Source of the DNA: Deltaproteobacteria bacterium | Lineage (GTDB): Bacteria > Desulfobacterota > Desulfarculia > Adiutricales > Adiutricaceae | Direction: 5' to 3' | Assembly (NCBI GenBank): GCA_031288745.1 | Contig: JAITQT010000174.1 | Location: forward strand, 1-7,574 | DNA: 7,574 nucleotides | Shown here: positions 1 through 5,685 of the stretch, one piece after another | Layout: each line of letters opens with the position of its first letter | Position numbering within the stretch: position 1 is the stretch's first letter | Translations under genes and position numbers: made by a program | The notes under the pieces: generated by a model | What the model saw: only the letters and a program-made list of their open reading frames with translations | Database searches by the model: none | Told to the model about the DNA's origin: nothing

Positions 1-1898
1 CTAGAAAGGGTTAATAAATCGCTAACCACGGCCGAGGCCCTCGAGCCGGCGTCCATGATCTCACGAATCTGCGATTTTTGAGAAAAGGTCAGATTATCGT
101 CTTTAAGCAATAATTCCGGGTAGCCGGTTAAGCCCGATAGGATATTATTTAGTTCGTGGGCTACAGATGCGGCCATAAGGCCCATAGCCTCCATTTTTTG
201 GGAGCGAGCCAATTTTTCCCGAAGTTCGGCCTTTTCTATTTCAGCTAACCTAAGAGAGGTGATATTAACTCCCACGGCTAAGACTAGAGTCTGATCCATG
301 AGGCGAATGAGTTTGGCGAAAAACAGAAAATAAACGTTTCGGCCGTCCGGGCCACTAACAACTATCTCTTGCCCCTTAACTAGGTTATCGGAGGAAAGAT
401 TGGTTAAGAGGGTCTTCCAAGCGCTAGAGCCCATGGTTAAAACCTCTTTAAGAGGCCGCCCCAAGGCCTGGGATTTAGGCTGGTTAGAGTAATACTCGAA
501 CTGATCGTTGGTTTCTAGTAAATTGCCAGCTGCGTCCATTACTAAAATAAGCTGAGGGGAGACCTCGAAAATAGTTCTAAATTTAAGTTCGCTTTCTGTT
601 AGCTGCCGCTCGGCTCGGTGACGCTCTCGGATCATAGAGTTGGCCGCCTCGGCCAGCCTAGAGAACTCGGCGAAAGACTGGGCCTTGGGGTCCATTTCAA
701 TGGAGCCGGAGGAGGCATGCTCAAAAAAATTAAAGAAGGCTGATAAACTTCTCCCGGCTTTTTTAGAAATATAGGCTGAAACGCCAACGGTTAAGGCTAG
801 CATAACCACGGTGATGGCCAGCACCCTATAGATTTGCTTCCGCAATTGCTCTCTATGAAGCTCTTGGCGCTGATTTAAGGCCTGACCCAGCTCGCCACTA
901 TCGACCCAGTTGACCACCACCCAGCGCCAACTGGGCACTGCCCGAAAATAGGCCACACAGTCCATGGTCATATCTTCCATGGGGTTGCGCACCTCAAAGC
1001 GGATTAGGCCCTTACCCTGGCTCTTGGCCCCACGAATGGCCTTGGCTGCGGCTTCCATTAGAAGAGTGCCATTATCGTCTTCAAAGACGTTTTGCCCAAC
1101 TAAAGAGGGGTCTGAAAAGGAGAGGACTTTCCCATCGTAATCTAAGATTAGTAAGTTATCTTCCCTAGGTAAAGGTACATTATCAGCCCAGCCTAAGAGC
1201 TCGCGACTAAGCTCACTCTCGAAATTAGCGTAGAACTCGCTAGCCCCGACCACCAAATTCCAAGGCTCGAAGTATTTTAGATAGGTGATAGGAGTCTCCA
1301 AAGTGCCGTTATCGTCTTTGCCGACCGTTTGGATATTATAAAAGCCCTCGCTAATGTTTTTGACCGACTCCAAGGCCTTAGTTAGGCTCTCAGGTTCAAA
1401 ATTTAGCCCCATCGACTCTTCCCCAAAAGCCTCCTTAATAACCCCCGGGGCCGGTCGGCCCTCCTCTATGGCTTTGGAAAGGTCAAAGTCGTCTAGGTAG
1501 AGGCAAATGTAGTCGCCTCGACCGCCGTTGTAGGAGAGATGGGAGAGGATAGCTAAAACGGCCCTGCGGCCGGCTGGGGTTTTAAAATGCTCGGAGTCGT
1601 CGCTTTCTAAACTCTTAAGCATATTAAAGATTTCTAAAACTCTATTTTTAATATTTAAATAAAATTTAACTTGATTAGTTGAGGTGTGAGAGTCGAGGTA
1701 CTCGCAAATTCGGTTGGTCTCTAAAGAAATAGAATTCTCAATTGAATTATAATACTCAGAACTTATTTGCTTACTATCTATACTAAAACGGGTTAGTTCA
1801 AAATTAATCCACAAAATAGCCATCATAGCAATGGAGGTCAAAGACACCGCAGAGAGCAGCAAGATAAAAAGCTTAAATAGGCGAGGCTTGGGCTCCAT
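1..1898 (-). CDS. Membrane sensor histidine kinase, double Cache - HAMP - PAS - HisKA (partial, C-terminus beyond window)
   Basis: The frame stays open from the ATG at 1898 to the left edge (632 codons and 2 bases). A short basic N-terminus (MEPKPRLFKLF) leads into a first membrane helix (about residues 9-33). A long extracytoplasmic region follows (about 34-355) with Cache-like blocks: GRGDYICLYLDDFD, NLVVGASEFYANF, LLILDYDGKVLSFSDPSLVGQN, and a WRWVVVNWVD end strand. The second helix is about 359-377, then a HAMP-like linker, a PAS domain (about 434-545) and a HisKA helix with H-box SVAHELNNI, phosphoacceptor His581. The HATPase domain must lie left of the window. Family knowledge: such kinases bind a small periplasmic ligand and phosphorylate a response regulator; neither ligand nor partner is visible. 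An in-frame ATG at 1922 would add eight residues (MAVFQVFF). I prefer 1898 because an AGG lies eight bases upstream of it and a TATACT -10-like box lies just upstream of 1922. Confidence 0.93.
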   Translation of the reverse strand, partial: MEPKPRLFKLFILLLSAVSLTSIAMMAILWINFELTRFSIDSKQISSEYYNSIENSISLETNRICEYLDSHTSTNQVKFYLNIKNRVLEIFNMLKSLESDDSEHFKTPAGRRAVLAILSHLSYNGGRGDYICLYLDDFDLSKAIEEGRPAPGVIKEAFGEESMGLNFEPESLTKALESVKNISEGFYNIQTVGKDDNGTLETPITYLKYFEPWNLVVGASEFYANFESELSRELLGWADNVPLPREDNLLILDYDGKVLSFSDPSLVGQNVFEDDNGTLLMEAAAKAIRGAKSQGKGLIRFEVRNPMEDMTMDCVAYFRAVPSWRWVVVNWVDSGELGQALNQRQELHREQLRKQIYRVLAITVVMLALTVGVSAYISKKAGRSLSAFFNFFEHASSGSIEMDPKAQSFAEFSRLAEAANSMIRERHRAERQLTESELKFRTIFEVSPQLILVMDAAGNLLETNDQFEYYSNQPKSQALGRPLKEVLTMGSSAWKTLLTNLSSDNLVKGQEIVVSGPDGRNVYFLFFAKLIRLMDQTLVLAVGVNITSLRLAEIEKAELREKLARSQKMEAMGLMAASVAHELNNILSGLTGYPELLLKDDNLTFSQKSQIREIMDAGSRASAVVSDLLTLS

Positions 1899-2216
1899 AA
1901 AAAAAACCTGGAAGACCGCCATAATGCGGAGTGCGAGTATAATTTATTTATTTAACGGAATATCCGGAGGAAGGCGATCGAGGAAGTTTAAGTTTAAGAA
2001 AGGCAGCGGGCCATCCCAAAAATTAAACTAAACTCAATACATTAACAATTTTAGAAGGTTTTCGACCAAATAGCAACAATTATCAACCGGACTCAAAATC
2101 TATCTGAGTCCAAAAACCTGATGCCAAGATTTTTGGAGAAGGTAAAACTATAAAAGCCACGGCGTGTAAAGCTTAAGGGGCAATCAGTTTAACCTAAGGC
2201 CTATTTTTTTTCCCCC
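1899..2216. other. Non-coding region upstream of the kinase gene
   Basis: No convincing gene is seen on either strand. Next to the kinase there is a minus-strand TATACT at 1941-1936, a plausible -10 box without a good -35 partner. An inverted repeat sits at 2089-2111. The right end has a run of T then C (about 2204-2216) directly abutting the duplicated unit. The short plus-strand open frame over 1831-2031 is mostly the opposite strand of the kinase start and has no ribosome site, so it is not called. Confidence 0.6.
2089..2111. repeat. Perfect 7-bp inverted repeat, 9-base loop
   Basis: GGACTCA (2089-2095) and TGAGTCC (2105-2111) are exact reverse complements around a 9-base spacer. Neither strand has a T-run directly after the stem, so it does not look like an intrinsic terminator. 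It lies about 190 bases upstream of the kinase start and could be an operator or an RNA hairpin. The function is unknown. Confidence 0.5.
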
Positions 2217-2240
2217 ATCTTTAAATAAATAGTTTTAGAC

Positions 2241-3114
2241 TCACTTGGGGTTCATCCATAACCTGGGCTTTATCATAAACTTGGGGTTGTAGCCTATATC
2301 TATTAAATCTTCAAAGGGTAACTACACTTCCTTAGGACCTAAGGCGTAATATAAAAGATCTAAGCCATTGAGCATTAAAGTTATGGAATCTGATTTTAGT
2401 AAAGGATGCCCCAAGTCGTCGATATCCTCCCCAGCGGAAGAAAGTTTAGGCGGGAGGCCGCGACGAGGACTAGAGCAAGGAGTATTTACGCCGTAATAAA
2501 GTGGGAACTTGCTCCATCCCTTCCTCTTGACACCAAATTTTAGAAGCAAGCTTCCAAAACTTAGGTAGAGACTTGGAGCGATTGGGAAAGATATCGCTTA
2601 GAGTAATCTGTTGACCGCTATGAAGATCGAAGGTCAGGCTAAAATAATCCGTGAGAGGATGAGCCATGCCTTTAGACATATTAAACTCGGTAAATCTTAT
2701 TGAAAGGTAACGCTTTAAAAGTAAAGCCGCTTGAAAGGTCACACTGAACTCCTCTCTATAGGGCTCTTTGGACAACATAGTGCAAAGGTCTTGGGAGGAG
2801 TCCTCTACAACATTAGAGCGCGCTTTTTGTTCCAGAAGTCGTCGAAGAACTTGATCAACCTTATTATTTCCGCTCTCTGGGTAATTTAAAATAAACTTTT
2901 GCTCAGACCCCATACAGATAGAGTTAGAAATGGTGGTTTTGACCGTGTTAGCCTTATACCCAGCCATGGTTTGCTCAAAGGTATTACCATTATCATCTGC
3001 CCTATCGGGGCCAAAATCTACTTTAGCCTGAACTGGAAAAACTAAGGCTAAGGTTAAAGTCGCTAGAACTAAAACAGAGGTGAAGGCCTTGGAGCTAAAA
3101 AAAATTGATATCAT
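2241..3114 (-). pseudogene. DUF3298/RsiV-like secreted protein, broken copy (frameshift plus nonsense codon)
   Basis: This is a paralogue of the intact gene at 3605-4459. It starts at ATG 3114 (weak AAGG site at 3127-3124), has the same signal peptide ending FPVQA, and matches at about 77% of the first 204 residues. Near 2495-2502 it has one extra base (GTAATAAAGTGGG against GTAAAAAGAGGG, plus-strand reading), so translation runs into a stop at 2472-2470 after 214 residues. The original frame resumes as YYGVNTPCSS and meets a second lesion: the AAG of the intact copy is TAG at 2324-2322. Beyond it the ancestral frame continues (LPFEDLIDIGYNP, then six extra codons) to TGA at 2243-2241. Two independent lesions argue for real decay over a sequencing error or programmed frameshifting. 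A truncated secreted 214-residue product is still possible. Confidence 0.88.
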
Positions 3115-3211
3115 CAAAAAAAACCTTAATATAGATATTTTCTATAAATAAATCTAAAGAAACCATGGCTTAAGGCTTGCCTCATAGAGGGCGGCTCGAT
3201 TCTCCAATTTG

Positions 3212-3241
3212 AAAAAAGCAGGACTTTTTCCCAGCTTTTTT
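3212..3241. terminator. Terminator-like hairpin in leader A
   Basis: AAAAAAGC (3212-3219) and GCTTTTTT (3234-3241) form an 8-bp stem with an inner GG/CC pair, giving the A-tract/stem/T-tract layout of an intrinsic terminator readable on either strand. It lies about 100 bases upstream of the DUF3298 start, so on the minus strand it would act as a leader attenuator, and on the plus strand as an ordinary terminator. The GC part of the stem is short, so strength is uncertain. Confidence 0.45.
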
Positions 3242-3249
3242 AGGTTGGT

Positions 3250-3265
3250 GCCAATTTCTATTGGC
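3250..3265. repeat. Perfect GCCAAT-TTCT-ATTGGC hairpin in leader A
   Basis: A 6-bp perfect inverted repeat with a 4-base loop, identical in unit B (4595-4610), placed eight bases from the terminator-like hairpin. It could be a protein-binding site or an RNA stem. Confidence 0.5.
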
Positions 3266-3452
3266 CAAAACTAAAGATATTTCGACTTTTTTGAAACCTA
3301 AGCCGTTATATACAATTTATAAGCCAAAAAGAAACATCATTATTTTTAATTTTAGCAAATAAGACTCAATATGCTACGTATAAAGATGAGGGTTTGGCTC
3401 AAAAAAATTGCTGGCCCACGACTAATCTTTAATCGCGCAATTTACCATAAGA

Positions 3453-3485
3453 CCTCGGAAGCTTAACCAGTTTCGAGGCCTCGAA
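3453..3485 (+). repeat. Mutually exclusive stem arms around a 14-bp palindrome, unit A
   Basis: TTCGAGGCCTCGAA at 3472-3485 is a perfect palindrome. An upstream arm CCTCGGAA (3453-3460) can pair instead with TTTCGAGG (3471-3478) over 8 bp with one G-U pair and a 10-base loop. In the minus-strand RNA the G-U becomes an A-C mismatch, so the pairing favours a plus-strand transcript. All arms are unchanged in unit B. Confidence 0.45.
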
Positions 3486-3604
3486 GATCCAACAGTTAGA
3501 CGAGTAAGGAGTTAGCTCAAAACGGGGCTATCTAAACGCTGGCCATAATATTTCCCGAAGTTAAGCTCAAAATGATCCGCATCTTTAAATAAACAGTTTT
3601 AGAC

Positions 3605-4459
3605 TCACTGGGGGACCATCCAGAAGTTAGGGTTGTAGCCTATATCCATTAAATTTTCTAAGGGTAGCTTCACTTCCCTAGGACCGAAGGCGTAATATAA
3701 AATATCATAGCCGTTGAGCATTAAAGTTATGGAATCTGATTTTAACAAAGGATGCCCCAAGGCGTTGATATCCTCCCCAGCGGAAGAAAGTTTAGGCGGG
3801 AGGCCGCGACGAGGACTAGAGCAAGGAGTATTTACGCCGTAAAAAGAGGGAACTTTCTCCATCCCTTTCTCTTGGCACCAAATTTTAGAAGCAAGCTTCC
3901 AAAACTGAGGTAGAGCCTCAGAGCGATTGGGAAAGATGTCGCTTAGATTAATCTGGTGACCGCTATCAAGATCGAAGGTCAGGCTAAAATAATCCGTGTT
4001 GGGATGCGCCATTCTACTAGACATAGAAAACTCGGTAAATCTTATTGAGAGGTAATGATTTAAAAGTAAAGCCGCTTGAAAGGTCACACTGTACTCGCCT
4101 CTAATGGGCCCGCCGGAAATAGAAGTGCAATCGTTTGGGGAACTCGGAGCTTGAACCTCTGAGCGCGCTTTTTGTTCCAGAAGTCGTCGAAGAGCTTGAT
4201 CGACCATTTTATTTCCGCTCTCTGGGTAATTTAAACTCAACTTTATCTCAGACCCCTTACAGGTAGAGTAAGGAACGGTGGTTTTGAGCGTTTTAGCCTT
4301 ATACCCAGCCATGGTTTGCTCAAAGGTATTGCCATTATCATCTGTCCTATCGGGGCCAAAATCTTCTTGAGCCTGAACTGGAAAAACTAAGGCTAAGGTT
4401 AAAGTCGCTAGAACTAAAAGAGAGGCGAAGGCCTTGGAGCTAAAAAAAGTTGATATCAT
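3605..4459 (-). CDS. Secreted DUF3298/RsiV-like protein (intact copy)
   Basis: This is a 284-residue protein. Residues 1-30 form a signal peptide with a hydrophobic core (SLLVLATLTLALVF) and a likely cut after PVQA, before QEDFGPD, so the product should be periplasmic or surface-exposed. The C-terminal half has the DUF3298 pattern: AHPNTDYFSLTFDLDSGHQI then NLSDIFPN (about 151-179), and a closing SITLMLNG...YYAFGPREVKLPLENL (about 243-270). The N-terminal part (SLNYPESGNKMVDQALRRLL) resembles the DUF4163-like region that often precedes it. Four cysteines (67, 111, 195, 213) could form two disulfides. In Bacillus subtilis RsiV this domain binds lysozyme, but there is no RsiV-type cytoplasmic or membrane part here and no sigma gene nearby, so a stand-alone secreted role is inferred; the ligand is unknown. 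The gene appears monocistronic, with a long structured leader. Confidence 0.88.
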   Translation of the reverse strand: MISTFFSSKAFASLLVLATLTLALVFPVQAQEDFGPDRTDDNGNTFEQTMAGYKAKTLKTTVPYSTCKGSEIKLSLNYPESGNKMVDQALRRLLEQKARSEVQAPSSPNDCTSISGGPIRGEYSVTFQAALLLNHYLSIRFTEFSMSSRMAHPNTDYFSLTFDLDSGHQINLSDIFPNRSEALPQFWKLASKIWCQEKGMEKVPSFYGVNTPCSSPRRGLPPKLSSAGEDINALGHPLLKSDSITLMLNGYDILYYAFGPREVKLPLENLMDIGYNPNFWMVPQ

Positions 4460-4472
4460 CAAAAAACCCCTT
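4457..4472 (-). promoter_or_regulatory. Ribosome site fixing the start of the intact DUF3298 gene
   Basis: AAGGGG (4472-4467) lies seven bases before the ATG at 4459. A TTG directly upstream (4462-4460) is in frame and could be read as a start, but it gives worse spacing, so ATG 4459 is preferred. The broken paralogue has only AAGG with nine-base spacing, suggesting weaker translation. Confidence 0.65.
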
Positions 4473-4556
4473 AATATAGATATTTTCTTTAAATAAATCT
4501 AAAGAAACCATGGCTTAAGGCTTGCCTGATAGAGGGCGGCTCGATTTTCCAATTTG

Positions 4557-4586
4557 AAAAAAGTAGGTTTTTTTCCCAGCTTTTTT
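4557..4586. terminator. Terminator-like hairpin in leader B
   Basis: AAAAAAGT (4557-4564) pairs with GCTTTTTT (4579-4586). Relative to unit A one C became T, turning a C-G pair into a T-G wobble, so in the plus-strand RNA the stem is kept, with inner GG/CC also retained. On the minus strand the same change gives an A-C mismatch. The loop has drifted (ACTTTTT to TTTTTTT). Confidence 0.45.
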
Positions 4587-4594
4587 AGGTTGGC

Positions 4595-4610
4595 GCCAAT
4601 TTCTATTGGC
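4595..4610. repeat. Perfect GCCAAT-TTCT-ATTGGC hairpin in leader B
   Basis: Identical to 3250-3265 in unit A, although bases on both sides differ (TTGGC against TTGGT on the left, T against C on the right). In this copy the left flank also forms the palindrome TTGGCGCCAA. Confidence 0.5.
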
Positions 4611-4714
4611 TAAAACTAAAGATATTTCTACTTTTTTGGAACCTAAGCCGTTATCTGCAATTTATAAGCCAAAGAGAAACATCATTATTTTTAATTTTAG
4701 CAAATAAGATTCAA

Positions 4715-4898
4715 GTCGTCGATATCTTTATGTGCCAAAGATGGCCTAATTGTCTAAAGACTTTGGGCTCTATTTATAGGCTATAATAACATAGCCTTGC
4801 GCACAAAGGCATTATCATAGCAACTATTATCCTCTTTAAGATTATTAGCTTAAAAAAAATTAATCTATCTTGTAGAATCTATATAAATGCTAATTAAT
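4715..4898. other. About 184-bp segment found only in unit B
   Basis: Aligning the units, AAGATTCAA at its left and TATGCTAAATAT at its right are adjacent in unit A (around 3369/3370). The segment is AT-rich, has no convincing ORF, and lacks obvious terminal inverted repeats or a target duplication. It contains a perfect 7-bp hairpin at 4778-4797. It is either an insertion into B or ancestral DNA deleted from A. Its first bases continue a 15-base exact match to the broken gene copy (4712-4726 equals 2412-2426). Confidence 0.7.
4778..4797. repeat. Perfect 7-bp hairpin inside the unit B-specific segment
   Basis: AGGCTAT (4778-4784) and ATAGCCT (4791-4797) are exact reverse complements with a 6-base loop AATAAC. 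No T-run follows. A TATAAT motif (4782-4787) overlaps the first arm, but no good -35 box is seen 16-18 bases before it. Confidence 0.45.
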
Positions 4899-4982
4899 TA
4901 TGCTAAATATAAAGGTGAGGGTTGCTCTCAAAAAAAATTGCTGGCCCACGACTAATCTTTAATAGCGCCATTTACCATAAGA

Positions 4983-5015
4983 CCTCGGAAACTTAACCAG
5001 TTTCGAGGCCTCGAA
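4983..5015 (+). repeat. Mutually exclusive stem arms around a 14-bp palindrome, unit B
   Basis: The three arms CCTCGGAA (4983-4990), TTTCGAGG (5001-5008) and the palindrome TTCGAGGCCTCGAA (5002-5015) are unchanged from unit A. The base right after the first arm differs (G in A, A in B), so the arms are kept while the loop varies. Confidence 0.45.
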
Positions 5016-5227
5016 GATCCAACCGTTAAACGAGTAAGGAGTTAGCTCGAAACGGGGCTATCTAAACGCTGGCCATAATATTTCCTGAAGTGAAGCTTAA
5101 AATGATCCGCTAGGATTTGTATTTAGCAATAAACTAGCCGTAAGGACTTTATTGTTTTATAATTCCTATTTAGGTTTTTATTGGATCGATAAAGGCCAAA
5201 AATAATTTTCTTTAAAAGCTAATCTCT

Positions 5228-5637
5228 ATGATTTTTGTTATGATTACCGGATAACCTCTTAGGCCTTGTACGGAAAAAAGGACCAATCTTCTTAATCTTA
5301 AGGGGCAATACCATAGTCGTGCGACAGGATTTATTCACCATTAAGCTTCTCGTTTGATATAAGCAAGAGCGCAAGTTTGAGTCTTTGATACTAAAAATCG
5401 ATTCCAGCAGCAAAACCACTGGTCTCTCTATTATTTGCCTCGAAAAAGATTCCAACGCATCTGACAGTTCTAACAATTCTTACTGTTTCGACGCTTCCGA
5501 TGAAGAAGCTGCTTCAATGGGCTAGGGATATAAAAGAATTTCTGTCTATAAAACCAGAACTAGAAAATAAGATTCTTAGCCGAGCCCAAAAGCCGTTAAA
5601 AGAGGCGACCTATATGAACGCCACTAGATACGTCTGA
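5228..5637 (+). pseudogene. iscB: IscB-type RRXRR/HNH nuclease relic, frameshifted and internally deleted
   Basis: Three plus-strand frames read together give an IscB outline. From ATG 5228: MIFVMITG, stop at 5252-5254, then PLRPCTEKR, matching the IscB start (MVFV...QPLxPCxPxRAR). After a +1 shift near 5309-5312: IVVRQDLFTIKLLV, stop at 5355-5357, then YKQERKFESLILKIDSSSKTTGLSI. This matches the RRXRR block and the RuvC-I motif (usual form LKIDPGSKTTG), with the catalytic Asp kept. In a third frame, after about 5500: ARDIKEFLSIKPELENKILSR and AQKPLKEATYMNATRYV with a stop at 5635-5637. This resembles the IscB segment after the HNH domain (PLKDAAAVNATR). The bridge helix, most of RuvC-I/II and the HNH core are missing, roughly 200 residues by family length. 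The product cannot be functional. The 85-codon frame on the opposite strand (5219-5476) is a shadow. Confidence 0.82.
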
Positions 5638-5651
5638 ATAGTTACTAATCA

Positions 5652-5667
5652 TAAGCTAATTGGCTTA
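5652..5667. repeat. Small inverted repeat after the IscB relic
   Basis: TAAGC (5652-5656) and GCTTA (5663-5667) pair around a 6-base loop, 14 bases after the relic's last stop and 18 bases beyond the hydrolase stop. It could be a remnant subterminal hairpin of an IS200/IS605-type right end, or a weak hydrolase terminator without a T-run. The stem is short, so chance is possible. Confidence 0.25.
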
Positions 5668-5685
5668 ACTTAATTTAGGCGGTAT

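Larger units (their letters stand above)
2217..3580. repeat. Tandem duplication, unit A (about 1.36 kb)
   Basis: This stretch aligns end to end with 3581-5110 in the same orientation. Both units begin with ATCTTTAAATAAA and end with AAAATGATCCGC, and the second begins exactly where the first ends. Each holds a minus-strand DUF3298 gene (left) and its non-coding leader (right). Unit A differs from B by an 18-base in-frame extra segment near the gene's 3' end, one extra base causing a frameshift, and absence of the 4715-4898 segment. The outer junctions show essentially no shared sequence (one C at most), so the duplication did not obviously arise between long flanking repeats. Confidence 0.93.
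3115..3580. other. Conserved non-coding leader of unit A
   Basis: No gene is seen in this 466-base stretch upstream of the broken DUF3298 copy. By eye about 93% of its first 250 bases match unit B, which is higher than the amino-acid match of the genes themselves. It carries three structured elements also present in B: an A-tract/T-tract hairpin (3212-3241), a GCCAAT/ATTGGC hairpin (3250-3265) and a stem-palindrome set (3453-3485). I could not identify a known riboswitch or a convincing promoter. Confidence 0.6.
3581..5110. repeat. Tandem duplication, unit B (about 1.53 kb)
   Basis: This is the second copy of the unit starting at 2217. It keeps the intact DUF3298 gene. It is longer than unit A mainly because of 4715-4898, which has no counterpart in A. 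Its right end AAAATGATCCGC is followed by unrelated AT-rich DNA leading to the IscB relic. Confidence 0.93.
4460..5110. other. Conserved non-coding leader of unit B
   Basis: No gene is seen in this 651-base stretch. It is the leader of the intact DUF3298 gene, collinear with 3115-3580 apart from the extra segment 4715-4898. The same three structured elements recur at 4557-4586, 4595-4610 and 4983-5015. The last part lies 5' of the IscB relic on the plus strand, where the guide (omega) RNA of a live IscB locus would be expected. Its presence in both units, however, ties it to the duplication and not to IscB. Confidence 0.6.

Noticed and set aside
1831..2031. 66-codon plus-strand open frame
   Set aside because: Its first third is antisense to the kinase N-terminus, it has no ribosome site, and no domain is visible.
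2470..2549. Programmed frameshifting joining the two halves of the unit A gene
   Set aside because: No strong slippery heptamer is seen, the intact paralogue has no shift, and a separate TAG downstream would stop the product anyway.
4460..4462. TTG start giving one extra residue on the DUF3298 proteins
   Set aside because: ATG immediately follows with better spacing from AAGGGG; the same applies at 3117-3115 in the broken copy.
4715..4898. Insertion sequence or tRNA gene in the unit B-specific segment
   Set aside because: No terminal inverted repeats, target duplication, ORF or cloverleaf pattern could be found.
3115..5110. CRISPR array
   Set aside because: The repeats are two long tandem units, not short regularly spaced repeats with spacers.
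4900..5227. Guide (omega) RNA for the IscB relic
   Set aside because: The position fits, but most of the structured part belongs to the duplicated unit and is also present in unit A away from any iscB; the remaining 5111-5227 is AT-rich with no clear structure.
5219..5476. 85-codon minus-strand open frame
   Set aside because: It lies opposite the IscB relic, has no ribosome site or recognisable motif, and the plus strand explains the sequence.
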